This document shows, piece after piece, positions 10,945 to 23,238 of a stretch of 64,000 bases of DNA; the first letter of the stretch is position 1, and every line of letters starts with the position of its first letter. A program made the translations under genes and the position numbers. The DNA is from Mangifera indica (Eukaryota > Streptophyta > Magnoliopsida > Sapindales > Anacardiaceae), in NCBI RefSeq assembly GCF_011075055.1, contig NC_058147.1:13888001-13952000 (forward strand), given 5' to 3'. Below the pieces are notes generated by a model. That model was not told where the DNA came from and did not search any database. It saw only the letters and a program-made list of their open reading frames with translations.

Positions 10945-13900
10945 ATGTTTAGTGAGGAATGGGTTATGGATTCAGGCTGCACTTTTCACATGATACCTAG
11001 GAAAGATTGGCCAATTGACATTAAATACTTGAATGGAGGTAAAGTATTAATGGAAAATGATGAGTCATATGATGTTATTACTGTTGGTAGTGTCAAATTT
11101 AAAATGCATGATGGTTCTATTAAAATTCTTGAAAATGTGAGGTTGGTGCCTAAACTAAAGAGGAATTTAATCACTTTAGATACTTTAGACTCAAATGGAT
11201 ATGCTTTTAAATCTGAAAATAGTGTTCTTAAGGTAATGAGAGGGTTCTTAGTGGTTATGAAAGGGAAATTGAATAAGAGGTTGTATATCTTGGAAGATTC
11301 TGTTGTGTTAGATTCTATGAATTTGAATCCTAAATCTGATGAAACTATTTTGTGGCATAAAAGACTTGGACATATAAGTGTTGCTGGATTGCATGAACTT
11401 TGTAAATAAAAATTGATTAATCTTGATAAGATTGGTAATTTAGATTTCTATGAAAATTGTGTTTTGGGTAAGTCACATAAACTTAGATTTGCCTCTGCTA
11501 CTCAAAGAACTAAGGATGTTTTAGAGTATATACACTCTGATTTGTAGGGATCTCCACAGATCCCCAATTCTTTGGCTAATTCTCATTACTTTATAACCTT
11601 TATTGATGATTACTCTAGGAGGGTATAGGTGTTTTTTTTAAAACATAAGGATCAAGCCTTTGATTGTTTTAAAAAATGGAAAACACTTGTTAAGAATCAA
11701 ACTAACAAAAAAATAAAGGTTTTAAGAACAGATAATGGATTGGAATTTTGTAATAAACATTTTTTAGATTTTTGTAAGAAGGCAGGAATATTTAGGCACA
11801 AAACATGTACTGAAACACCTCAACAAAATGGGTTGACTGAAAGAATTAATAGAACCATTATGGATAAAGTTAGGTGTATAATGGCAGATTCAGGTTTAAG
11901 CAAAAGATTTTGGGCAGAGGTAATTGCCACTACATGTTATTTGATTAATAGATCGCCTTCATCTACATTGAATTTTAAAACTCCTATAGAACATTGGAAT
12001 AAAAAATCACCATCATTAAGCCATTTGAAACCCTTTGGATGTCTTGCATATGTTCATGTAAATCAGGGAAAATTTAATCTTAGGGCTTTAAAAGCTGTTT
12101 TTTTAGGTTATCTTATAGGCACAAAAGGCTATAAATTGTGGTTGATTGATGATAAAAAATGTATGATAAGTAAGGTTGTAGTCTTTAATGAATCAAAATT
12201 TTAAAAAGACTTGTTTGTTAATAGTCAGTTAGGACAGGTTCAAATTGAGGTGGAGACACCACAGTCTAGTTTTCATAGGCAGTCTTAAGAGTCTAGAAGT
12301 GGACCTAAATTGGGTTTGGATTCAATTCGTGCTTTAAAGTATGAAATCTCAAACTTGAATTAGCAACCACCACTACTGAGTCAAGAAGAAAGTCCTTAAT
12401 CTGATAGTAGTCCTAATTTGTCCAATTATCAGCTTGCTAGAGATAAGGTTAAAAGGGAAATTAGATTACCTTCTAGGTATGCACATACAGATCTTATTTC
12501 ATATGCATTACAAATAGGTGATATGATAGAAATGGATGAACCTATTAATTTCAAGCAAGTGTGTAAAAGTAAATACAAGGATGATTGGATGAAAGCTATG
12601 GAGATTGAGATGGCTTCTCTACAGAAAAATCACACATGGTCACTTATAGATAGACCCAAGGGTAAAAAGGTAATTGGATGTAAATGGGTTTTCAAAAGAA
12701 AACCTAGTATACCTGGTGTTGAACAAGCAAGATTTAAAGCAAGAGTTGTTGCTAAAGGCTTCTCACAAAGAGAAGGCATTGATTATAATGAGGTATTCTC
12801 TCATGTGGTAAAGCATACATCTATTAGACTTATGTTATCTACTGTTGTTCTATTTGATTTAGAATTTGAACAAATGGATGTTACTACTGCCTTTTTGTAT
12901 GAAAAATTAGAAGAACAAATATACATCGAACAACCTAAAAGGTTTGTGAAACCTGGTAATGAAAATAAGGTTTGTTTACTTCATAAATCTTTGTATGGCC
13001 TTAAATAGTCACCTAGACAATGGTACAAAAGATTTGATGATTTTGTTCTTTCAATTGGATTTTCTAGATGCAATTATGATCATTGTGTTTATTTTAAGAA
13101 AATTAAAAATGACAGTTTTGTATATTTGTTAATTTATGTGGATGACATGCTTATAGCTTCTAAGGATATGAATGTTTTACTTGATTTGAAATGTATTCTC
13201 AATTCTGAATTTGAAATGAAGGGCTTGGGTCTTGTGAAGAGAATACTAGGTATGGATATAAATAGGAATAGATTGAAACAATGTTTGACTTTGTCTCAAT
13301 CTGCTTATATTAGAAAAGTTCTTGAACTATATCATATGATCAATACAAAGTGTGTAAATGTTCCTATAAGTACTCATTTTAAATTAAAAGCTGTTGGATT
13401 GTTGTCTTCTGATGAATCTTATTTCATGAAGAATATACCATATTCTAATATGGTAGGAAGTCTAATGTATGCAATGATGGGTACTAGACTTAATATAACA
13501 TATGTAATTAGTCTTGTCAGCAGATTTATGAGTAATCCAGATAAAGAACATTGGAATGCAATAAAATGGTTTTGAGGTATTTGAAGGGTATATCTAATTA
13601 TGGCTTATGTTATATTGCTGACGCTACTAACCTATTTTTTGTGAAATGATTTTGTGATTCAGATTTTGTAGCTGATCTTGATAAAAGGAGATCCTTCACT
13701 AGTTATATTTTCACCTTTGGTAGAAATGTTGTAAGTTGGAAGTGTAATTTGCAACACATTGTGGCACTTTCAACAACTGAGGCTGAATATATAGCATTAA
13801 CTGAAATAGTTAAAGAAGCATTGTGGCTTAAGGGAATTATTTTTGAGTTGGGGTTTAATATTGATATTCCAAAGGTCTTCAATGATTCATAGAGTGCTAT

Positions 13901-14105
13901 TCACTTATCCAAAAATTCTACATTTCATGAGAGGACTAAACGTATTGATGTAAGGTTGCATTTCATCAGAGATGTGTTGGTTGCTGGTAAAGTTAATGTG
14001 AAGAAAATATCAACAGATGTCAATCCAGCTGACATCTTAACAAAGCCTGTGCCATTGAGTAAGTGTAAAGATGCCCTGAATTTGCTCAAAATTTGTTCAG
14101 TGTAA
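10945..14105 (+). pseudogene. Copia-1 pol pseudogene: protease, integrase, RT, RNase H
   Basis: Protease has WVMDSGCTFHM (about 10965). GAG-pre-integrase is LWHKRLGHIS (11350). The integrase core keeps DDYSRR, LRTDNGLEF and QQNGLTERINR, so all three acidic residues are visible (about 11600-11850). RT shows KWVFKRK, QMDVTTAFL and YVDDMLIAS (12680-13150). RNase H has [14 protein letters not shown] and ADILTKP, ending at the TAA at 14103-14105. TAG codons cut the frame at 11545, 11626, 13006 and about 13890, with TAA at 11407. The frame shifts near 13570 (IKWF then LRYLKGIS). No product is expected. Confidence 0.9.
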
Positions 14106-14153
14106 ATGTGTTGTGGTCTACAGATGAGTCCTTAGATATGTTAGTTTTTTGTT

Positions 14154-14162
14154 AAGGTGGAG
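14154..14162 (+). other. Copia-1 polypurine tract
   Basis: AAGGTGGAG lies three bases before the 3' LTR, the normal plus-strand priming position. Confidence 0.7.
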
Positions 14163-14165
14163 TTT

Positions 14166-14753
14166 TGTGAATCTGTGACATAAAACTAATGGCAGTCTTA
14201 TAAATTAGAAGCAAAGTTTGAGTAAAGTTTGGGCTATAGTTATAAACCATTAGTTGGTTTTCAGAAAGAGAAAAAAGAAAGGCATTTACGTTGGCTGTTT
14301 CTTTAGAAAGAAAATAGGCTGCCTTTGGGTGTGAATATTATTTTCTCTCTGGTTCCTCCATTTTTCTTTGCTAGGGTTTAAAGAAAATGCATGAATCCAC
14401 TATATTTTCATAGATCTAGTTGTCTAAACACTTGAGTCAGTGTACAAGGTCGCTATGATGCTCGGGCTTAGAAAGGATTCGAGTCAGCAAGGCTAGATTC
14501 GTTTTCATTTGTGTCTATAATGCTAGATTGGCTTCTGAATCTATAAGTTGTACTATTTTTCTTACTAGTTAGTGGATTTGCTGAAGGATTCCTCTGCCTT
14601 GGATGTAGGGTTCTAATCTTTTAAACCCGAACCAAGTAAATTTGGTGTGTTGATTTGTGTATGGTTTATTATATGATTCTTGTGCAATTCTTGACTGAAA
14701 ATCGATCCGAATCTCTGATTAATATTCAAACTCGGTAAAATAAAACATTAACA
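14166..14753 (+). repeat. Copia-1 3' LTR
   Basis: 588 bp, TGTGAATC to ACATTAACA, colinear with the 5' LTR but about 40 bp shorter because of rearrangement near its beginning. Confidence 0.92.
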
Positions 14754-15460
14754 CCTAATCATTAATGAATTGTTAAAACTTTTAATTATTTTAATGTGGA
14801 GATTTGAATGTGTTCATAGATTGAGTGATTCTCTTTTCATGAGAATTCATAACCAAGTGCAAGGAGATTGGCTATACTAAACACTATAAGAAAGTGTTAA
14901 AATCCTAGTTAAAATGGAATTGGGCTATTTTTCCTATCCCACGTTGACTTTTTCACATAGGATTAGTTTTTTTAAATGAATCAATTTTTAAGATTTGTTT
15001 GTCTTCACTTTTCAATTTTTACTCTGTTTATTTATTTGCTACATTGATCTTTCATTTTGCATTATTATTAAATTCAATGGAAATATTTGTTTGGTGCTTC
15101 AATCATACACAACAATTAGAAGTTACTGAGTATTTATCAAATTTCTCTTCAACTCTTTATCTTAACACTTAAAATTTAACTATGTGAGATTTTGTTATTT
15201 TAGAAACCTCAGGAAAATTTTTGCTATTCACTCATACATTAAGGGGAAAATGTTATTAACTCCTTTGATAAGCATAATTAGGTATATCATAACTAAATGG
15301 TAGGTTTTATATTGAAAAAAAAATTATAACATATATATAGAGAAAGCTTTCAATAAAAAATGGGCAAAATTTTTTAAGATTGTATTATAGATTGCTCTTG
15401 GGAAAAATAAATACAAAAATTTAAAAGATAGTTATGGGTTTGTTGTGTCTTAGAAATAGA
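14754..15460. other. Intergenic AT-rich DNA
   Basis: No gene seen. The segment 15410-15460 belongs to the dispersed repeat noted at 8915-9000. CACTATAAGAAA at 14883 resembles a CACTA terminus, but no partner end was found. Confidence 0.4.
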
Positions 15461-15663
15461 CTTTACAAGAGACATGTCTAGAGTGTCCAACACAAAAAAA
15501 TTTAACAAATCTTATCCAAAAGACTTGTCAAGAGTGTTTAACGCGAAAGACTAACCAAATTTTCTACAACATACTTGTTAAGAGTGTCTAACATGAAAAA
15601 GTAACAAATCTTATACAAGAGACTTGTCAAGAGCCTCCAACATGAAAGACTTAACAAATCTTA
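15461..15663. repeat. Short tandem array, about four copies of a ~50-bp unit
   Basis: Four successive diverged units contain (A)CAAGAGACTTGTCAAGAGT, GTCCAACATGAAAGACT and TTAACAAATCTTA, spaced about 50 bp apart. The array is imperfect, with no coding content. Confidence 0.7.
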
Positions 15664-16330
15664 ACGACAACAAATTTTATAAAAGGTGACGAAATTTTTT
15701 GTCTCAAAAAAACAAAAATTCGTCCCAAAATGTCAATTGTGATGAAAAATCAAATCGTAAAAAAATGATTGTTAGCAAAGGCTAATGCCTACAAAAAAAT
15801 AAATCGTCTTAATAACTAGTCATTGTCTACGAAATGATGTTTCATCACTAAAGGATACACATTTTGGAACGGAATTTTTTATCCATAAATGAATTAGATT
15901 TTATCCTAAATAACTTTATTTCGTTCCAAAAAGACTGCATTTAGAGACAGAGTTTTTCGTCCTTGTTTAGGCTAAGAATTTGGGACAAAATTTTTCGTAC
16001 TCGTTTGTATCATGAATGCGAGACAAAATTTTTCGTCATTGATTGTGTTGTGAATGCGAGGCAAAATTTATCATCCTTAATTATACAGTAATTTAGGGAC
16101 AAATTTTTTACATCCTTAATTGTGTAATGAATTGTGGACAAAATTTTTTATCCTTAAGTATGCATTGAATTTGGGATAATTTTTTTTCATCCTTGAATGT
16201 ACAATGAATTAGAATAAAATTTTTGGTCATTGATTGTATAGTGAATCAGAGACAAAATTTTTCGTTATTTGATTATGTAAGGAATTAAGGACCAAAATTT
16301 TAGTTCTTATTATGTGGTGAATTTGATGTA
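15664..16330. repeat. CACTA-like subterminal repeat cluster
   Basis: Many short forward and reverse copies of GACAAAATTTTTCGTC and TTCGTCCC, each about 50-70 bp apart. Such arrays sit at the ends of plant CACTA elements, where the transposase binds. I could not locate matching terminal inverted repeats or a 3-bp duplication, so this is a fragment or an element with decayed ends. Confidence 0.5.
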
Positions 16331-17421
16331 AGAATTTCGATCATAAATTAAAATCAATAGTTATATTAATCCACGTAATCCAACCATTTATATAAAACAA
16401 ACTTTTCAACTAATTAAAAAATATTAATCTTATCATATGTTACTATTACAAATCAACTTATAACTAAATACTAGAAAAATATTGTAAATCTATAAATGTA
16501 ATTATTAAAACATCTAATTAGAACTAACTTATAAACAAAAAATATAGAAGGTGTCACCCATTAGTGATTAAAAAAAAACTGTGCTTTCTTTGTTAATTGG
16601 ATGTCAAAATATATTAATTTTGTCACTATTTAAATATGAAAACAAGTACGTTACCAATCCACATTTATACCAATCTACAATTAGAACCAATCTATAATTG
16701 TTTTGGAAAAGCTAAAATATTGTTCTTTTTCTCTTTTACATCATTACCAATCTACATTCAAAGGGATGAACAATCATAGATGTGTTTAAGATTAAATCAT
16801 GGTTTTGAAAGATAGGGACACATGATCTTAGTAGAGATAATTGTCTTGAATGTTCTTTTGGATAAGCGAGAACACATGTTTTGATAGTTATTTTCAAAAA
16901 TCTACATAAAAGAGTCACGTTTCTAAAAGAATGTTACACATTTTAAACATTTTAGTTCATAAAAAAAGTTGAGAGCAAGATTTTACCAAGATGTTCTAGA
17001 TTTGAGGATCTAAAGTGTCTAACTTGAAGAATTATTGATATCCTCAAAAGGGAGGTAAGTAGAAGATCTCTCTTTGCATAAGAGTATGGATGTTGCATGA
17101 AATACATATGTAATATTGTTGAATCACTTACCAAATAATATGTTGTTGAACTGATGTTGAACATGATAATCTTTGTAGTCAAGACATGATTTTAAGTTTG
17201 TATTGATGGTGAAACTGTTGATTTTATGATATGATGATACTTGTGATTGATAGATTGGAATTATTGCGATGTTAGAATGGATTATCATGTGTTAAGATGT
17301 TATTGTAATAAGATTAAAAAAAAGAAGATTATCACAAGACGCCTTATGATTGTGAAGGTTCATGGAGGAATGATGGTTTGCCTATGTAAGGAAAACCATC
17401 ATGACAAACGACACCGCCACC
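16331..17421. other. Intergenic DNA containing one arm of a dispersed inverted repeat (16500-16642)
   Basis: The stretch 16500-16642 is, in reverse complement, a close match to 23435-23583 (shared GGTGACACCTTCTAT and CATCCAATTAACAAA). Nothing else is recognised here. Confidence 0.5.
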
Positions 17422-18112
17422 TATAATACCCTCAGTACGTTCTAGGAGTATTTATATCTTTTGACCTTGTTTCGAGATTTTCTAGTTTTAAATATATATG
17501 TTCACATGTATGTGTGTGCTTCTATATATATATATAATGATAAAAAGATAAAGAATATATAAATATATAAATATATATATATATATGTATACATTAAAAA
17601 GGTATGGATATATACAAGAGAAAAAAGACAAAACCAAGAAACTTCAAGCCTTTTCCATCATCTTCTCCCATCCATTCCAACAGCCATACTTCTTCATGCT
17701 ATTTTATTTTGTTTTGTAAAGACAAAGGAAGGAATTGAAGGGGTTTTGAAAGACAAAATAAGAAAAGAAAACAAAGAAACACTTTGGAAGCCTTGGTAAC
17801 CACAAGATCTCCTTCTTTTCCCTTTACCTATGTTTATATGCATGTTATGTGAATATGTTAGTGTGTTTTGGTGTTGATTTAAAGTGGTTTTGGTGATAAA
17901 GGAAGTAAAACAAATAGAAGGGAGTCAACTTGTAAAGATTTGACTTAAAACAAGGTAAGGGGTATTATCTTTGATGTGTTTCATGTTTTATGTTTTTTGT
18001 TCCTTGGATCTATGTTATAAATGATGATTTTGAAGTTAAGACATATTGTTTTGCCATTTGGGATATCTATGTGTGTGATTTTGTTCATGATAGAGAGTTG
18101 GATAATATTTAC

Positions 18113-18480
18113 AGTTTTACCATTGATTTTATCTCATGTTTTGGTTGTCTTATCTGATAAATCATGAGTTTTATTATAGCTTGTTGGAAAGCTCTTTGAA
18201 TCCTCTTTCCAATGATATATAGCTTGTATGAATTAGAGATCATTTGGATTATTAAATATTGTATGAACCAAAAGGATTGTTTTACCAAATAAATAGTAAA
18301 GATAGTTTTTTACCACTGATTTCATCTCACATTTTGACAGTCTTATTTAATAATTATGAGTGCTATTATAGCTTGTTGGAAAGCTCTATGAATCCTATTT
18401 TCAACAATATATACCTTGTATGAATTAGAGATAGTTGGGACTGTTAAATTGTATGAAAAAGAAGGATGCCCTACCACATG
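18113..18480. repeat. Tandem duplication, two ~190-bp units inside the LTR-like sequence
   Basis: Units start near 18113 and 18307 and share GCTTGTTGGAAAGCTCT and CTTGTATGAATTAGAGAT. The second has diverged by scattered substitutions. Confidence 0.75.
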
Positions 18481-18516
18481 AACAGTCCTGTGAACAATAT
18501 TTCACAGTTTTTGGAA

Positions 18517-18610
18517 AGAAAGAAAAGGAGAAAAAGGAAAAGAAGAAAGAAAGAAAGGAAAGGAAGGAAATGAGAGAAAAAGAAAAGAAGAAGAAAAACA
18601 AGAAAAAGAA
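18517..18610 (+). repeat. Polypurine (A/G) tract
   Basis: About 94 bases almost free of C and T, made of AAAG, AAGG and GAAA blocks. It translates to a Lys/Glu run, but this is a composition effect rather than a gene. Confidence 0.8.
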
Positions 18611-19528
18611 TTTGGGGCTTAATATTCAAGGGTTGTCCCAAGAGTATGGTTTGGTAAGTTATGGATAGTTTTAGATAGAAGCAAGATTAGTAGATATAAT
18701 GCACGCATGCATGCTATGAACTATGAGAGAGTATTATACACTACATTGCCTACAGTAAGGCACATCCACAGTTGGACACATCTATAGTATGACATAGACC
18801 CCTAGTAGGGTTCGCTTGCAATAAAACATACTAGTAGTAGAGCTCAATTCAAATTCAAAAATAGTGTAGTTAGAGAAAGGAAGAGAGCTCGAGCTTAGAA
18901 AAGTGTCAAATCCCTATAGACAACTTCTAAGAAGTATCAAATAGATCCCAAATGGGAAAAGTATGACTTAAATAGTAAAGAATGAACTAGATTACTTTCT
19001 CGATTTCTTATGGAGGTTATGATGTAGGGTTGAGTCTCGAGAGTGAGTTAGAACAAGAAATGAGATAGTTTACTTAATTCTTTCCCTTTACTAAGTGTTT
19101 TTATCTCTCACTTTCTTTTTTTTCATGATTGCACGTATGGGTGATCGAGGTAGTTGCGAGGCAAGGTCAGGTCAGCAAAGATAGACCTAGGCTAAGGCTG
19201 GTTACCTATAGTTTTTGTTACATACATATGATACTATTGATTTTTGGCCCTATTCAAATAGTTGTATAGTTGTATCTAGGGGCATGTATATGATTACTCT
19301 ATGATCTTAGATGTGTCAGATGAGTTTTCATATGGGATATATACATCTTTTGTTCGCTTTCAGATTTTTAATTTTCTTAAAATAATTTTTAAACACTTTT
19401 AGTGATGTGTTTATTTTAAAGTATTTTAAAAGAAAAAAATAGATACTCTGGATATTAATTTATAACATTTCTCCTTCGGTGGGTAGTACTTCTAGGGAAG
19501 GATGTTAAGGTAGGTGCATAATAACAAC

Positions 19529-20278
19529 TAAACATGTCAATTAAGCTGAGTTAGATTGGCTAGAAGCACAAACAATGCCATACCCTAGAAAGGCAAAACT
19601 TGCTAATGTAGTAATCTGGGCTAGGCCTATGGGCCTAGCCATCAAGCCTGTGAGTCAGCCTGTATACTATTCACATAGTAATTAAAAAGATTAATTAATA
19701 ATTATAATATAAAAAATTATAAATATTTATAAGATAAGAAAATTTTAGACTTCAAAAAAATTAAGTTGAGTTATTTGGATCAATCTCACATGTATGAAGT
19801 AACCAAAATTTTAGTTTAGTTAGAACATGATATTGAACATTTATTTATAGTGGGTCAAGGGAGTAACTGATTTTATTTCTTTAGATGTGGGGTTCTTTAC
19901 AAAGTGCAAAAGTGTCTCACATATAAAATAATACAATCACTTACTCTTTTCACCCACTATAAATAAAGATTAAGTAAACTAAAAAATTTAATCAAACTCA
20001 AGTTTTAGATCCCACATTAGTGAGTTGATCATGAGAACTCAACTCACTTATTATAAATAAGTTTGTCTTTTTTTCTTTTACAATTTAATTTCTTGTTTTC
20101 TTTTATTAGAAAACATAATTTAAAAAAATTATTTAATAAAAAAATTATTTTTCATTAAATTAATGGGTTGGATCCGAAGGATTTTTTGGGTTGGCTTGAC
20201 TCGAAGGTCCGTAATCCTTTAGGCCTGATGAGCCACGTTGGAGTTAGCTCGAATCCGTTTGATACACTAATACCTCTA
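19529..20278. mobile_element. Non-autonomous hAT-type element (750 bp)
   Basis: Flanked by a perfect 8-bp duplication, ATAACAAC, at 19521-19528 and 20279-20286, the length typical of hAT insertions. The ends are TAAACATGTCAATTAAG on the left and, reversed, TAGAGGTATTAGTGTATCAAA on the right, a degenerate match to the common hAT end TAGGGGTGTCAA. Short GGCCTAG/GGCTTG subterminal motifs are near both ends. There is no transposase-like coding sequence. Confidence 0.75.
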
Positions 20279-20286
20279 ATAACAAC

Positions 20287-21720
20287 AAATGTAGGGGAAG
20301 ACAAACATGACAAACCTACCAAAAAAAAGAGAAATTATCATGAAAACCACTTTTTACATCATCTTCTTCCATAGAAGCTTTAGACATCAAATTTCCCTCC
20401 TTCATCAGACTCAAAGGAAAATGGCTAAAGACAACTTCCAAAGCATTCAGGAAGAGTGGAAAACCTTATGGAAAATTTGTATTCTAAAAGTAAAGATAAA
20501 CATGTGTCGATCATTCGTTGATGCAAGCAACACATGTCTAATTGTATTCTAAAAGTAAAGATAAAGTGATAAGACGGATGCATCGCTCAAAACATACGTG
20601 GTCATGATAGTAGTGGCTTATGCAATCTAGAAAGGTACATGAGATCTTTACATAGTGGAAGATTCTTGAAGTTTTTAAAGTTTTCTCGCACTCCAAGAAC
20701 TAGGAGGAAATGTTATGTGGTCAAATTAAGCACCTAAAGTCAACCTTTAAAATATATTTAGATACAATGACCAGTGGACAACGACTAAGTAACTTTCGAC
20801 CTTGAATCCCACAATGGATCAAGACCCAAACATCTTGATAAACGAGTAATGACAAGAAAACTTCAACTCTGTAGATCATAAATAAGAAGGTCCTCATGTA
20901 GTTATCAAGAAAGGTCTCATCTAGATTCTACGACATGACACCTTTATAATGATCACCCAATAAGAAGTTAATTGGCCTATAAACAAGATGTCATTGATAA
21001 ATAAAAGGCATAACTCCATCTTACTTAAATTCAAATAATGGATGAAGGTCCTAAATTAAAAGAGTTTCAAATGTATCTTTCCTTCAGAAAAATTGTATAT
21101 AAAACGAAGAAAGAAAGGATAGAGACAGAGAACAAGGAGAAGGCAATGCACAAAACACAACATCTTGTATCATTCTTATATTATACTCAAACTAGTGTGA
21201 ACTCCATGTACGTAGGCATTCTTATCATCAGATTGAACCATGTATTAACTTATGTGTCATATCTATTTCATTTGAATGTCTCAACTCATCTTTTCACATA
21301 CCCGTGGTAGACTTATCTAAATCTTATCAAATTCTAATGCATATATCAGTTGGTAATGAGAAATCGCATTAACATTAGTGTATGTTTATCAAGTTTCCAA
21401 GCTTTTCTTTAAAAAACACAACTTCTTTTTTATATAATTTTAAAAGTTAAAATAAACAGTAACATGACAACATGATAAATATATTATAACTTTTAATAGC
21501 ATAAGTTTTAACAGTATAATTTTAAATGGTTAGTACAATCAGAGTGATTTTTATTATTTCAAAACCTTAGAAGAGTTTTCTCATCACAACAAACCTTAAG
21601 TGGGTCCATGTTTTTAACTCTTATCAAGGCTTTTATGTCTTGATACAAGTAGAAACCCATTAGAGTTCTCAGTAATGACAAAGATTGGAAAAGGGTAAGG
21701 GATTGCTTAAGTTATATGTT
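20287..21720. other. Intergenic DNA, no gene recognised
   Basis: Short open stretches (20307-20552, 21038-21310) show no family I recognise and poor coding character. A 23-bp direct repeat starting TGTATTCTAAAAGTAAAGAT occurs at about 20477 and 20538. Confidence 0.45.
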
Positions 21721-22904
21721 TAGCACTATAACAAATATTTAGGGGTGATTTTAATTTCATTTTGAAAGGTTACTTTTAGAGAAGAAAACTTAATTTCATC
21801 CTAAATTGAATATTTTAGGGGACAAAATCATCCCATAACAATAATATTAGGGATGATTTTAGTTTTGTCAAAGAATGACAATTTTAAAACTAAAGATTTA
21901 TTTTTAAGGACATTTTTTATTTTGTCTCAGAATGATAATTTTGGGGATGAAATTTAATTTTATCCCTAAAAATATAGGATTTATTTTTAGGGATGATTTT
22001 AACTTCGTTCCATTATGTTACTTTTAGATATGAAATTAAGATTTTGTCCCAAAATGGTTATTTTTAGAGGGCAAAATCTGAATTTCGTCCCAAAAACATA
22101 AGATTTATTTTTATGGACTATTTCAATTTTGTCCTAGATTGTTGCTTCTAAGGATAATTTTAATTTTGTCCCAAAATAATTATTTTAAGGGGATAAAATC
22201 TTAATTTCATTCCAAAATGTTAGTTTTATTGACGAAATTTTAATTTTATCTCAAAATGATTATTTTATATGACAAAATCTTAATTTTGTCCTTAAAAACT
22301 TAACATTTATTTTTAAGAACGATTTTAATTTTGTCCCATAATGTTGGGGAAATTTAAATTTCGTCCTAAAATGATTATTTTATGTGACAAAATCTTAATT
22401 TCGTCGTTAAAAACTTAATATTTATTTTTAAGGATGATTTTAATTTGATCTCAAAATGACTTCCAAAATGATTATTTTTGGGGATAAAATTTTAATTTTA
22501 CCCTAAAAACATATGATTTATTTTTAGGGATAATTTTCATTTCCTCCCAAAATAATTATTTTTAGAGACAATTTTATTTTTATCCTAAAATAATTATTCT
22601 TGGAAATGAAATCTTAACTTTGTTTCCATAAACTTAAGATGTATTTTTAAGGACGAATTAATTTCATCCTAGAGCGTTACTTTTCAAACGTAGGATTTAT
22701 TTTTATCCTTGAATGATAATTTTATAGAACAAAATTTTAATTTTATTCACCAAAGATTACAACTCAATTTTAAGAATAAAATATTTAGAGACGATTTTAG
22801 TTTCATTCTAGAATGATAATTTTAGGATACAAAATTCGAATTTCGTCAAATAAAATTTAGTACTCAATATTAGGGAGATTTAGTTTCATATTCCCTGAGC
22901 CAGT

Positions 22905-22954
22905 GGTGAGTGACTCAGTTAGTATAAAAAGAAGTGGTGAGTGACTCAGTTCCT
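22905..22954 (+). repeat. Direct repeat flanking a TATA-like box
   Basis: AGTGGTGAGTGACTCAGTT occurs twice (about 22904-22922 and 22936-22954), with AGTATAAAAAG between. It may be a remnant promoter upstream of the captured exon; this is inference only. Confidence 0.4.
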
Positions 22955-23238
22955 TAAGCAGTTTTACCATAACTCCTCTTTCCCCTCTCCGTCACAAGAA
23001 ACGTGAGGGATGACCTCCTCAACCAACGGCTCTAATACAAAAAACGCCTTCCCAGTCATTTTCTCATCTGATTCTCTCTTCTGCATCATCAGATCAATTA
23101 GATTTTTATTCTTTCTTTAAAATTAACTCATCTCTCCTAGCACTTCTCCCTCTCTTCGTTTCTTTATACAACTCGAAACCAGAAACTCTGTTTCTGTTTT
23201 TAATTTACTTGTGATTACTAGTACTTGTGATCAATCAG

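Larger units (their letters stand above)
9188..14753 (+). mobile_element. Ty1/copia LTR retrotransposon (copia-1), full length, inactivated
   Basis: A 5,566-bp element with LTRs TGTGAATC...ATTAACA, a perfect tRNA-iMet primer-binding site, gag, protease, integrase, RT, RNase H and a purine-rich tract. Integrase before RT defines Ty1/copia. The protease and GAG-pre-integrase motifs resemble the Tork/TNT1 group, but clade placement is tentative. The flanks share CCTA (9184-9187 and 14754-14757); a full 5-bp match is not seen, so one side has probably changed. Numerous in-frame stops and at least one frameshift make it non-autonomous. Confidence 0.92.
17422..19507 (+). repeat. Gypsy LTR-like sequence, possible solo LTR
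   Basis: Begins TATAATACCCTCAGTACG and ends CTTCTAGGGAAGGATGTTA, resembling the ends (TGTAATACCC...GGGTGTTACA) of long Tekay/Del-type gypsy LTRs. Inside are features typical of such LTRs: an internal duplication of about 190 bp (18113-18287 and 18307-18480, sharing ATAGCTTGTTGGAAAGCTCT) and a purine-rich tract at 18517-18610. No internal coding region adjoins either side and no clear 5-bp duplication is visible, so solo-LTR status is inferred. Confidence 0.45.

Noticed and set aside
14883..14894. CACTATAAGAAA as a CACTA transposon terminus
   Set aside because: No matching opposite end or TNN duplication was found, and subterminal repeats begin only about 780 bp away.
15461..15663. CRISPR-like array of direct repeats
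   Set aside because: Units are contiguous and diverged with no unique spacers, and the context is a plant nuclear genome.
18435..18668. 77-codon open frame rich in Lys and Glu
   Set aside because: It is the translation of an A/G tract inside LTR-like DNA, not a coding sequence.
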